Of a DNA stretch of 64,000 nt, positions 8,686 through 16,604 are shown piece after piece. Below the pieces are notes generated by a model. The model was not told the DNA's origin. It saw only the letters and a program-made list of their open reading frames with translations, and searched no databases. Each line of letters starts with the position of its first letter. Position 1 is the first letter of the stretch. The DNA is taken from NCBI GenBank assembly GCA_035714115.1, contig DASTMO010000080.1, positions 7,442 through 71,441 of the forward strand, in the 5' to 3' direction. The position numbers were made by a program, and so were the translations under genes. The DNA comes from CAMAVH01 sp035714115. GTDB lineage: Bacteria; Pseudomonadota; Alphaproteobacteria; SMXQ01.

Positions 8686-9534
8686 ATGACCACGCCCTCG
8701 CCCCTGTGGCCCGCCCATCTCGACCATGTGAAGATCACCAGCCCGCAGCCAGCCGCCATGGTGGACTATTACGCCAAGGTGCTCGGCGGTGCCGTGAGCG
8801 ATCTGCCCGGCGGCGACAAGCTCATCGCCGGCGCCGAGCGCCGTCTCGTCATCGGCCAGGGCGAGGCCGGCAAGTTCGGCTATGCCGCCTTTGCATTGGG
8901 CGATCGCGCGCGCTTGGCTGCGCTGCGCGCCCATCTGGAGAAACAGTCCGTCGCCATTCTGCCGTCGCCGACGCCGCTGCTCGGCGAGGGCGCCTTCGCG
9001 GTCGCCGATCCCAACGGCAACCAGGTCGCGTTCGGCATCGGCTCGCGCGTCGCTGATGCGCCCGTGAAAGACAAGCTGGCCGGCCGATTGCAGCATGTGG
9101 TCGTCACTACCGACGACATCGAAGGCATGATCCGCTTCTACACGCAGGTGCTGGGCTTCCGCCTCTCCGACCGCGTCAAGGACGGCGAAGGCGACACCAC
9201 GGCCGCCTTCATGCGCTCGGACGACGAACATCACAGCTTCGCCTGTTTCCGCTCGCGCGCGCGCAAGCTCGACCACTTCTGCTTCGAAACAAGCGAGTGG
9301 AACGACATTCGCGACTGGGCGGATCATCTCGCGACCCTGCACCTTCCCATCGGCTGGGGGCCGGGCCGTCACGGTCCGGGCAACAACCTATTCTTCATGC
9401 TCAACGATCCCGACGGCAACGCCTTCGAATTCTCCGCCGAGATCGAACGCATCGGCCACGACGTGGACACCCGCGAGTGGCCGCATGAGCAGCGCACGCT
9501 CAATTCCTGGGGCTCGGCCTGGATGCGCAGCTAA
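8686..9534 (+). CDS. VOC-superfamily extradiol-type ring-cleavage dioxygenase
   Basis: A 282-residue protein with two vicinal-oxygen-chelate modules: N-terminal about residues 10-118 and C-terminal about 134-260. In two-module extradiol dioxygenases the Fe(II) site is in the C-terminal module, and the three expected ligands are visible: His137 (LQHVVV), His197 (LDHFCF) and Glu248 (NAFEFS). It therefore probably cleaves a catechol-type ring between a hydroxylated carbon and its neighbour. The substrate is not deducible. GGGAAG lies before the ATG. It is followed closely by an FAA-hydrolase and a flavin hydroxylase, consistent with a meta-cleavage route. Glyoxalase-like function is possible but less likely given the context. 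Confidence 0.85.
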   Translation: MTTPSPLWPAHLDHVKITSPQPAAMVDYYAKVLGGAVSDLPGGDKLIAGAERRLVIGQGEAGKFGYAAFALGDRARLAALRAHLEKQSVAILPSPTPLLGEGAFAVADPNGNQVAFGIGSRVADAPVKDKLAGRLQHVVVTTDDIEGMIRFYTQVLGFRLSDRVKDGEGDTTAAFMRSDDEHHSFACFRSRARKLDHFCFETSEWNDIRDWADHLATLHLPIGWGPGRHGPGNNLFFMLNDPDGNAFEFSAEIERIGHDVDTREWPHEQRTLNSWGSAWMRS

Positions 9535-9584
9535 GGCGCCTCCGCCGTCATCAACATCACCTTCACAATCTGGGGACTAAGACC

Positions 9585-10424
9585 ATGAAGCTCGTCAGCT
9601 TTCGCCTGAACAACAAAGACAGCTACGGCGTCGTCAACGGCGACGGCATCGTCGATCTCGGCAAGCGCCTGCCCTACGCCGATCTGCGCGCGCTGCTGGA
9701 AGCCGACGGCCTGTCGAAGGCCGCCGACGCCGCCAAGGAGACGCCGGACGTCAAGCTGGCCGACATCGAATATCTGCCGCTGATCGCCAACCCCGGCAAG
9801 ATCATCTGCGTCGGCCTCAACTACAAGGCGCACCGCGAAGAGACGGGCCGCAAGCCGACTGACAACCCGGCACTGTTCGTGCGCTTTCCCGACAGCCAGA
9901 CGGCGCACAAGCAGCCGCTGGTGAAGCCGAAAGAATCGCCGCAGATGGACTATGAGGGCGAGCTTGCCGTCATCATCGGCAAGAAAGGCCGCTACGTCTC
10001 CGAAAAGGACGCCTTCAGCATCGTCGCCGGCTACAGCATCTACAACGACGGCAGCGTTCGCGATTACCAGTACCACACGCTGCAGTGGACGGCCGGCAAG
10101 AACTTCCCCAAGACCGGCGCGTTCGGCCCCTGGATGGTGACGAAGGACGAGATCCCCGACGTCAACAAGCTGGAGCTGAAGACCCGTCTCAACGGCCAGG
10201 AAGTGCAGAAGACCGGCATCGACCTGATGCTCTTCAACATCCCCGTGCTGATCAACTACATCACCACCTTCACCGAACTGCGCCCCGGCGACGTCATCTC
10301 CACCGGCACGCCGGGCGGCGTCGGCGTGAAGCGCGATCCGCAGCTCTTCATGAAGAAGGGCGACAAGGTCGAGGTCGAGATCAGCAGCATCGGCGTCCTC
10401 GAGAACATGGTGACGGAAGCCTGA
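9585..10424 (+). CDS. Fumarylacetoacetate hydrolase (FAH) family protein
   Basis: A 279-residue enzyme of the FAH fold. The metal ligands Glu124, Glu126 and Asp155 and the conserved His83 (GLNYKAH) are all present, as are the late GDVISTGTPGGVG and KKGDKVEVEI motifs. FAH-family enzymes cut or isomerise/decarboxylate acylpyruvates; relatives such as HpcE and 2-hydroxyhepta-2,4-dienedioate isomerase act after meta cleavage. It lies 50 bases downstream of the dioxygenase and 22 bases before the hydroxylase, so the three are probably one operon. The exact reaction is unknown. Two further paralogues lie in this window (15560-16492, 32583-33572). Confidence 0.9.
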   Translation: MKLVSFRLNNKDSYGVVNGDGIVDLGKRLPYADLRALLEADGLSKAADAAKETPDVKLADIEYLPLIANPGKIICVGLNYKAHREETGRKPTDNPALFVRFPDSQTAHKQPLVKPKESPQMDYEGELAVIIGKKGRYVSEKDAFSIVAGYSIYNDGSVRDYQYHTLQWTAGKNFPKTGAFGPWMVTKDEIPDVNKLELKTRLNGQEVQKTGIDLMLFNIPVLINYITTFTELRPGDVISTGTPGGVGVKRDPQLFMKKGDKVEVEISSIGVLENMVTEA

Positions 10425-10446
10425 GCGGCTTCGCGCGGCTCCTGCC

Positions 10447-12081
10447 ATGTCTGACAGCGCAGAACGCTTGTCGGCGCCGGTGCTTGTCGTCGGCGCCGGC
10501 CCGGCAGGGCTGACGCTCGCCAATCTGCTCGGCCGCTACGGCGTCGAGACGATCCTGATCGAGCAGCATCAGACGACGGTGCAGGAGCCGCGCGCCGTTT
10601 CCATCGACGACGAGTCCCTGCGCACCATGCAGGCCGCCGGCATGATCGACGAGGTGGCGAAGGACGTCATCCTCGGCGGTTACGGCTACCACTATTTCAC
10701 GCGTCACGGCCGCCGCTTCGCCCAAGTACTGCCGACCGCCGCCGACTACGGCTATCCGCGGCGCTGCCCGTTCCAGCAACCGCTATTCGAGGCGACGCTG
10801 CGCGAAGGGCTCAAACGCTTCCCGCATGTCACCGCGCTGTTCGGCCATAAGCTGACCGGCTTCACGCAGGACGAAAGCGGCGTCACCGCCAGCGTGGCTC
10901 GCGACGACGGCACGACGCTGCAGATCCGCGCCGCCTATCTCGCCGCTTGCGACGGCGGCTCCTCGCCGATCCGCAAGCTGCTCGGCATTCCGCTGGTCGG
11001 ATCGAGCTTCGAAGAGCGCTGGGTGGTGCTCGACATCGTCAATCGGCGCGATTCGATCCAGCACACCCATGTCTATTGCAGCGCCGCGCGTCCGGCGATC
11101 ACCCTGCCCGGCCCGCATGGCACGCGGCGTTGGGAATTCCGCCTGCGCCCCGAGGAGACCGACGCCGAAGCGCTCAAGTCCGAATCGATCAAGGCCATGC
11201 TGGCGCTCTATGGCGGCGACACCGAAGCCGAGATCGTGCGCCAGATCGTCTACACCTTCCATGCCCGCACGGCCGAGCGCTGGCGCAACAGCCGCGTCTT
11301 CCTTGCCGGCGATGCCGCGCATCTGACGCCGCCCTTCGCCGGCCAGGGCATGAACTCCGGCATTCGCGACGCGCACAACTTGTCGTGGAAGCTTGCCGCC
11401 GTCACCCAAGGCGTCCTGGCGGCCCCATTGCTCGATTCATACGAAACCGAGCGGCGCGATCACGCCTGGTCGCTGATCATGATGGCCGTGCGCATGGGCC
11501 AAGTGATGAACCCGGCGACGCGGCTGCGCGAATTCCTTTTGGTCAACGCCATCCGCATCGCCAATCTCGTGCCATCGGTGCGCGACTATTTCATGCAAAT
11601 GAAGTTCAAGCCGAAGCCGCGCTTCGAGAAGGGCTTCGTCGTGCCGGACGGCTTGCCGCCGAAAAAGAGTTTGGTCGGCCGCATGCTGCCGCAGCCGCGC
11701 GTCGTCGCCGTCGATGCCAATGCCGCCGGCACGGGCGACGCCGAAACGCTCCTCGACGAGATCACCGGCCCCGGCTTCGCGCTGCTGGCTTACGGCGCCG
11801 ATGCCGTCACGGCCTTGATGGCGGCCGAACATCCGCTGTGGCGACGATTGGATGCGCGCCGTGTGGCGCTGTTGCCGCCCGACGCTAAGTTGCCCTCGCC
11901 GCTGCCAGGCGGCATCTTCGTGGCGCTCGACCGCGCCGGCCGTTTCGCCAAGCTGTTTCCGTCGGGCCAGACGCGCCTGCTGCTGCTCCGCCCGGATCGC
12001 TATGTCGCCGCGGTTTTCGCCCCGGAACAGGCTGAAAGCGCCCTCGCCGCGCTCTGTAAGCTGGCCGGCCCGCACGCCTGA
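10447..12081 (+). CDS. FAD-dependent aromatic hydroxylase (MhpA/PheA-like class A flavoprotein monooxygenase)
   Basis: A 544-residue flavoprotein. The N-terminal Rossmann motif VVGAGPAGLTLA lies at about residues 14-25 with Glu ending the second strand. A DG motif follows in the middle (ACDGGSSPIRKLLG), and the GD motif with Asp289 in AGDAAHLTPPFAGQGMNSG. The C-terminal third is a thioredoxin-like tail, as in 3-(3-hydroxyphenyl)propionate and phenol hydroxylases. Such enzymes use NAD(P)H and O2 to hydroxylate phenolic rings, producing the catechols that extradiol dioxygenases cleave. It is the third gene of the IclR-adjacent set. Specificity is unknown. Confidence 0.9.
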   Translation: MSDSAERLSAPVLVVGAGPAGLTLANLLGRYGVETILIEQHQTTVQEPRAVSIDDESLRTMQAAGMIDEVAKDVILGGYGYHYFTRHGRRFAQVLPTAADYGYPRRCPFQQPLFEATLREGLKRFPHVTALFGHKLTGFTQDESGVTASVARDDGTTLQIRAAYLAACDGGSSPIRKLLGIPLVGSSFEERWVVLDIVNRRDSIQHTHVYCSAARPAITLPGPHGTRRWEFRLRPEETDAEALKSESIKAMLALYGGDTEAEIVRQIVYTFHARTAERWRNSRVFLAGDAAHLTPPFAGQGMNSGIRDAHNLSWKLAAVTQGVLAAPLLDSYETERRDHAWSLIMMAVRMGQVMNPATRLREFLLVNAIRIANLVPSVRDYFMQMKFKPKPRFEKGFVVPDGLPPKKSLVGRMLPQPRVVAVDANAAGTGDAETLLDEITGPGFALLAYGADAVTALMAAEHPLWRRLDARRVALLPPDAKLPSPLPGGIFVALDRAGRFAKLFPSGQTRLLLLRPDRYVAAVFAPEQAESALAALCKLAGPHA

Positions 12082-12138
12082 GCGCTGGTCAATTTACCTT
12101 GCTCACCAAAACGTTAGTGCGGCGCTGAATTAGCGCTG

Positions 12139-12162
12139 GCGCACCAGTGCGCGGTTGCGCAC
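12139..12162. promoter_or_regulatory. Clustered GCGCAC/GTGCGC palindromes
   Basis: GCGCAC (12139-12144), GTGCGC (12147-12152) and GCGCAC (12157-12162) form two overlapping palindromes upstream of the binding-protein gene at 12242. A further GTGCGGCGC occurs at 12117-12125. The arrangement suits an operator array or alternative RNA hairpins; the protein involved is unknown. Confidence 0.4.
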
Positions 12163-12241
12163 ACTCCCATGACAAACAAGCATCCCAGGATGCTGGAACA
12201 AGGCGCCCCAATGAGAGCGCCGAATACAGGGAGCGACCGCC

Positions 12242-13327
12242 ATGCGACATTTCCGTCATGCCTGGAGTGCGTCCGCCTTCACCGCCGCCCTGTTCGCGGC
12301 ACCCCTCGCCATGGCGCAAGACGCCGTCGCCGATTTCTACAAAGGCAAAAGCCTGACGATGGTCATCGGTCTGAGCGCCGGCGGCGGCTACGACATCTAC
12401 GCCCGCGTCATCGGCAAGCACATGGCGCGCCTGCTGCCCGGCAAGCCCGACTTCGTACCGCGCAACATGACCGGCGCCGGCGGCCTGCTGTCGGCCAATC
12501 ACATCTATAACGTCGCGCCCAAGGACGGCACCACGCTGGGCGCGCCGCAGCGCGGCGTGCCCTTCGAGCCGCTGACCGGCGGCGGCGACGCCAAGGCGCA
12601 GTTCGATCCCATGAAGTTCAACTGGATCGGCAGCGCCAATTCGGAGACCAGCATCGCCGTCGCCTGGCACACCACCGGCATCAAGACCTATCAGGATCTC
12701 TTCACCAAGGAGATCATCTTCGCCGGCACCGGCGCCGGCACGGAAAGCGTCACCATGCCTTACGTGCTGAGCAACGTGCTCGGCTTCAAGGTGAAGGTGA
12801 TCGCGGGTTATCCGGGCGGCAGCGAGATGGATCTGGCGATGGAGCGCGGCGAAGTCGGCGGGCGCGGCACCTTCTCCTGGACCAGCTTCAAGGCGCGCCA
12901 GATGCATCTGCTGAACGAGGGCAAAGTCGCCATCCTCTATCAGCAGGCGCTGGAGAAGCATCCCGATCTGCCGAACGTGCCGCTGGCGCTCGATCTCGCC
13001 AAGAACCAGGCCGACCGCCAGCTGCTCGAGCTCATCATGATCCCGCTGCTGTTCGGCCGCCCTTACATGGCGCCGCCCGATGTGCCGATGGAACGCGTCG
13101 CGGCGCTGCGCAAGGCGTTCGACGACGCCATGGTGGACAAGGAGTTCATCGCCGAAGCCAACAAGGCGAAGCTGGAGATCGAACCGGTCGACGGCAAGAA
13201 GATGGAAGAACTGCTGAAGAAGGCTTACGCCACGCCCAAAGAGCTGGTCGCGCGCCTCGCGGAGGTCAGCAAGTTCCAGCCCGGCCTCAAGATCCTCGAC
13301 ACGCCTGAAGGCCAGAAGAGCGAATAA
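12242..13327 (+). CDS. TctC/Bug-like periplasmic solute-binding protein
   Basis: A 361-residue exported protein. The signal peptide ends near residue 25 (AMA-QD), followed by DFYKGKS and the Bug/TctC-type ligand-binding region with SAGGGYDIYARV, MTGAGG and NVAPKDG landmarks. TctC-family proteins normally capture a carboxylate and deliver it to the TctAB membrane proteins; no such partner is encoded nearby. GGGAG at about 12229-12233 precedes the ATG. It follows the hydroxylase gene after 160 bases that contain a palindrome cluster, and is ended by a terminator at 13352-13380. It is a paralogue of the proteins at 13420, 50850 and 53572. The ligand is probably an aromatic or organic acid, inferred from context only. 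Confidence 0.85.
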   Translation: MRHFRHAWSASAFTAALFAAPLAMAQDAVADFYKGKSLTMVIGLSAGGGYDIYARVIGKHMARLLPGKPDFVPRNMTGAGGLLSANHIYNVAPKDGTTLGAPQRGVPFEPLTGGGDAKAQFDPMKFNWIGSANSETSIAVAWHTTGIKTYQDLFTKEIIFAGTGAGTESVTMPYVLSNVLGFKVKVIAGYPGGSEMDLAMERGEVGGRGTFSWTSFKARQMHLLNEGKVAILYQQALEKHPDLPNVPLALDLAKNQADRQLLELIMIPLLFGRPYMAPPDVPMERVAALRKAFDDAMVDKEFIAEANKAKLEIEPVDGKKMEELLKKAYATPKELVARLAEVSKFQPGLKILDTPEGQKSE

Positions 13328-13351
13328 GACAAATAAGAAGAAACGTGCCGG

Positions 13352-13380
13352 CCCCCGCCGGAACAATCCGGCGGGGTTTT
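13352..13380 (+). terminator. Intrinsic terminator
   Basis: CCCCGCCGG (13353-13361) and CCGGCGGGG (13368-13376) pair around a six-base loop, followed by TTTT. It lies 25 bases after the first binding-protein gene, separating it from the second. Confidence 0.85.
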
Positions 13381-13419
13381 CACAACAGAACAATAAGAAA
13401 CGTCACTACGGGGTTTCAG

Positions 13420-14490
13420 ATGACCAAACGACCGATGACCGCACTGGCGTGCGGGCTCGCGGGCCTGCTCGCCTCGAGCTTCGCCGTCTCCACCGCTTCG
13501 GCGCAGAGCGTCGAGAGTTTCTACAAGGGCAAGAGCATCAACGTAATCGTCGGCAACAATGCCGGCGGCGCTTATGACGCTTACGCCCGCCTGCTTGTCC
13601 GCCATATGGGCAAGCATATTCCCGGCAATCCGTCCTTCGTCGTGCGCAACATGACCGGCGCCGGCACGCTGATCGCCACCAACCATCTGTTCAACGTCGC
13701 GCCGAAAGACGGCCTGACCTTCGGCGGCGTGCATGAGCGCATGGGCCTCGAGCCCAAAGTCGCGCCGGAAGGCACCAAGTACGACGGCCGCCAGTTCACC
13801 TGGATCGGCAGCATGGCCAAGCAGACCAGCGTCTGCCTGACCTGGCACAGCACCGGCATCAAGACGGTGGACGACGCCAAGAAGAAGGAAGTCGTGGCCG
13901 GCGGCAGCGGCGTCGCCGGTTCGAGCGCCGTCTTCCCGCGCGTGATGAACAGCCTGCTCGGCACCAAGTTCAAGCTCGTCACCGGCTACCAGGGCACCGA
14001 CACCGACATCGCCATGGAGCGCGGCGAGGTCGATTCGCGTTGCGGCTTCGGCTATGCCAGCTTGAAGGCGACCCAGAGCGACTGGATCCGCGACAAGAAG
14101 GTCAACATGATCGTCCAGTTCGGCTTGGTGAAGCATAAGGAGCTGCCGGACGTGCCGCTGATCATGGACCTCATCACCAAGGCGGAAGACCGCACGGCGA
14201 TGGAAATCATGCTGGCGACGCAGGAAATGGGCCGCCCATTCCTCGCGCCACCGGGCGTTCCCGCCGATCGCGCCGAAGCCCTGCAGAAGGCGTTCGACCT
14301 CTCGATGGAGGACAAGGCGCTGCTCGCGGACGCCGACAAGCAGAACCTGGAGATCGATCCGATCTCGGGCAAGGAGATCGCCGCTCTGATGAACAAGCTG
14401 TACGACGTGCCGGACGCCATCTACGCGCGCGTGAACGGCTATCGCCAGCCGGGCAGCGGCGAAGACAACTCGGAACGCAAAGCCAAGTGA
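13420..14490 (+). CDS. TctC/Bug-like periplasmic solute-binding protein
   Basis: A 356-residue exported protein starting at ATG 13420; an earlier in-frame codon at 13345 lies inside the preceding terminator and is rejected. The signal peptide ends around TASA-QS (about residue 28). SFYKGKS follows, then NNAGGAYDAYAR, NMTGAG and NVAPKDG, the same order of landmarks as the preceding gene, with Cys residues in the middle (TSVCLTW, SRCGFG) that its paralogues lack. It probably arose by duplication of the upstream gene. There is no membrane transporter partner. It ends at a strong bidirectional terminator shared with the convergent amidohydrolase gene. Confidence 0.85.
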   Translation: MTKRPMTALACGLAGLLASSFAVSTASAQSVESFYKGKSINVIVGNNAGGAYDAYARLLVRHMGKHIPGNPSFVVRNMTGAGTLIATNHLFNVAPKDGLTFGGVHERMGLEPKVAPEGTKYDGRQFTWIGSMAKQTSVCLTWHSTGIKTVDDAKKKEVVAGGSGVAGSSAVFPRVMNSLLGTKFKLVTGYQGTDTDIAMERGEVDSRCGFGYASLKATQSDWIRDKKVNMIVQFGLVKHKELPDVPLIMDLITKAEDRTAMEIMLATQEMGRPFLAPPGVPADRAEALQKAFDLSMEDKALLADADKQNLEIDPISGKEIAALMNKLYDVPDAIYARVNGYRQPGSGEDNSERKAK

Positions 14491-14522
14491 TCTGACTTAG
14501 CGATCTGAAGGATACGCATAAG

Positions 14523-14556
14523 AAAAGCCCCGGCTCGCGAGAGCCGGGGCTTTTTT
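14523..14556. terminator. Bidirectional intrinsic terminator
   Basis: AAAAGCCCCGGCTC and GAGCCGGGGCTTTT arms around a GCGA tetraloop, with A and T runs on both sides. It serves the binding-protein gene on the left and the amidohydrolase on the right. Confidence 0.9.
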
Positions 14557-14571
14557 CTTGGGGCGTCGACT

Positions 14572-15555
14572 TTAGAGGCCGAGCAGCTTGGCCGCGTTGT
14601 TGCCGAGGATATCCGCCTTCTGCGCGGCGCTGAGGCCGGGCACGGAATTGACCAGCTTCACCGGGTGGTTCTCGCCCATGTCGTAGGGGCTGTCGGTGCC
14701 CATCACGACCTTCTCATGGCCGACCAGGTTCACGAGGAAAGCGATCTGATCGGGACGGAACACCACCGTGTCGAGCCAGAGCTTCTTGACGTAATACTCC
14801 GGCGCTTGGCTGATGTTCACACGGCACTCGGCGCGCTCGCGATAGGCCTGCTCGAAACGGCCGAGATAGAACGGCAAGTAGCCGCCGCCATGGGCCGCGC
14901 AGAGCTTCAGGTTCGGATAGCGTTCGAACACGCCGCCGAAAATCATCTGCGCCAGAGCCAGCGCCGTTTCCAGCGGCTGAGCGACCACGTTGGTCATGAA
15001 GTAGTCCTGCATGCGCTCAGGGCTCGTGAAGCCCTGCGGATGCAGCCAGATGATCGCGCCGGTCGCCTCCGCCTTGGCCCAGAACGGATCGAGGCGCGGA
15101 TCGCTAAGCTCGCCGCCGGCGATGTTGGTCGAGATGCGCACGCCCTTGTGGCCGAGCTCGCCCATCATGCGCCCCAGCTCCTTCACCGAATAGGCGACAT
15201 GCTGCAGCGGCAGGTTGCCCGCGGCGAAGAACTGCTTGGGATGATCGGCGGCGATCTTGGCGATATCGTCATTGGTCGCCCGCGTGATCTCCTCAGCCAG
15301 CGCCTCGTCGAGCTTGTAATAGCCGCGCGGCGGCGACGGCGTCAGCGCCATCATATCGACGCCCATCGCCTGCATATCCTTCAAACGCGCATCGACGTCG
15401 GTAAGAATCGGCGCACGCGACTGGTCGGTGAGGCCGCCGCCCGGCTTGGGCGCGCCGGCCTTCACCGGTTTCTCGGCCTTGGGCGGCTGCTTTTGGGCAA
15501 GCAGCTCCTTCGGCCGTTTCAGATTGATATGGCCGTGGATATCGATGACGGGCAT
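14572..15555 (-). CDS. Amidohydrolase-family (ACMSD-like) putative decarboxylase
   Basis: A 327-residue TIM-barrel amidohydrolase. Metal ligands are His7 and His9 (DIHGHI), His172 (WLHPQGF), the conserved His222 (AHGGG) and Asp288 (GTDSPYD). This arrangement, without a metal-bridging Lys, is that of the ACMSD/gamma-resorcylate/5-carboxyvanillate decarboxylase group, which removes carboxylate from aromatic or ring-opened acids. It starts 4 bases after the stop of an FAA-hydrolase on the same strand, so the two form an operon. A short Lys/Pro-rich insertion (about residues 20-42) is unusual. The substrate is unknown; hydrolase activity cannot be excluded. Confidence 0.85.
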   Translation of the reverse strand: MPVIDIHGHINLKRPKELLAQKQPPKAEKPVKAGAPKPGGGLTDQSRAPILTDVDARLKDMQAMGVDMMALTPSPPRGYYKLDEALAEEITRATNDDIAKIAADHPKQFFAAGNLPLQHVAYSVKELGRMMGELGHKGVRISTNIAGGELSDPRLDPFWAKAEATGAIIWLHPQGFTSPERMQDYFMTNVVAQPLETALALAQMIFGGVFERYPNLKLCAAHGGGYLPFYLGRFEQAYRERAECRVNISQAPEYYVKKLWLDTVVFRPDQIAFLVNLVGHEKVVMGTDSPYDMGENHPVKLVNSVPGLSAAQKADILGNNAAKLLGL

Positions 15556-15559
15556 GGCA

Positions 15560-16492
15560 TCACTCCCCCTGGATGACGGGGTTGTGCAGCCGGCCGATGC
15601 CTTCCACCTCGATGGTCACTTCGTCGCCCGGCTTCAGGAAGATGCCGCGCGGACGGCCGACGCCCGACGGCGTGCCGGTCGAGATGATGTCGCCCGGACG
15701 CAGCGTCAGACGTTCGCTGAGATAGGAGATCTGCTCGGGGATGTCGAAATGCATGAAGCTGGTCGAGGAGTCTTGCATCAGATCCTTGTTGACCCACAGC
15801 TTCATGGCGAGCTTGTACGGATCCTTGATCGACTTGGCGGGCGCGATCCAAGGGCCGAGCGGCGCCGAGCCGTCGAAGCACTTGTGCTGGAACCAGTCGA
15901 CGCGGAAATTCCAGTCGGTGCGGCTGCCGAGATCGCGCAAGCTGAGATCGTTCATGATCGTGTAGCCGGCGACGTAGTTCATCGCGTCGGCGATCGAGAC
16001 GTTGCGCGCCGGCTTGCCGATGACGACGCCGATCTCGGCTTCCCAGTCGACCTGCTTGGAGACCTTCGGCAGACGAATCGGATCTTCCGGGCCGATGATC
16101 GAATGGGCGATCGTCTTGGGGAAGAAATACGGACGGGTCTTGGTCTTGTCGGGCGGCTCGCGGCCCGACATTTCCTTCATATGGTCGGTGTAGTTGGCCG
16201 CGGCGCAGAAGATGCCGCTCGGATAGAGCAGCGGCGCCAGCAGCTTGGCGCTGGCAAGCGGCTTAGCGGCGGCGGCAGGAGCCGCGGCGGCCAGCGCTTC
16301 GAGCGCCGGCTCGGCCTTGTCCCAAGCCGACAGCACGCCCATGGTCGAGCGCGCGTCGGCGCCGCCGAGAGCGCCGGCCTTGCCGATGGCGGCCAAGCCC
16401 TTCTCGATGTCGATCACCTTGTCGCCGACCTTGATGCCGGCGCGCGCGGCGCCCGTTTCGTCGGCGTAGTTCAGCAGAAAATACTCAGTCAT
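15560..16492 (-). CDS. Fumarylacetoacetate hydrolase (FAH) family protein
   Basis: A 310-residue FAH-fold enzyme. The ATG at 16492 is chosen because GGGGAG directly precedes it; an upstream in-frame codon at 16573 gives a sequence unlike the family. Metal ligands Glu151, Glu153 and Asp182 and the conserved His104 are present, as are GDIISTGTPSGVG and KPGDEV motifs. An Ala-rich linker (about 66-82) separates the N-terminal cap from the catalytic domain. It is translationally close to the downstream amidohydrolase. Relatives act on acylpyruvates or 2-hydroxydienoates from ring cleavage. It is closer in length and layout to the protein at 32583 than to the one at 9585. Confidence 0.88.
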   Translation of the reverse strand: MTEYFLLNYADETGAARAGIKVGDKVIDIEKGLAAIGKAGALGGADARSTMGVLSAWDKAEPALEALAAAAPAAAAKPLASAKLLAPLLYPSGIFCAAANYTDHMKEMSGREPPDKTKTRPYFFPKTIAHSIIGPEDPIRLPKVSKQVDWEAEIGVVIGKPARNVSIADAMNYVAGYTIMNDLSLRDLGSRTDWNFRVDWFQHKCFDGSAPLGPWIAPAKSIKDPYKLAMKLWVNKDLMQDSSTSFMHFDIPEQISYLSERLTLRPGDIISTGTPSGVGRPRGIFLKPGDEVTIEVEGIGRLHNPVIQGE

Positions 16493-16604
16493 CTCCCCTG
16501 TCCCATCTGTTCTTGATTGTGTGATTGTTCGCGAGCGGGCGCCCGCCTTGCCATCGGATATAGCATGCGACATTCCATCAGGCTATTGGGATCGCCAGTG
16601 AAAC

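Noticed and set aside
12242..14490. Tandem pair as one frameshifted gene
   Set aside because: Each has its own signal peptide, full length, ribosome-binding site and a terminator between them; they are paralogues.
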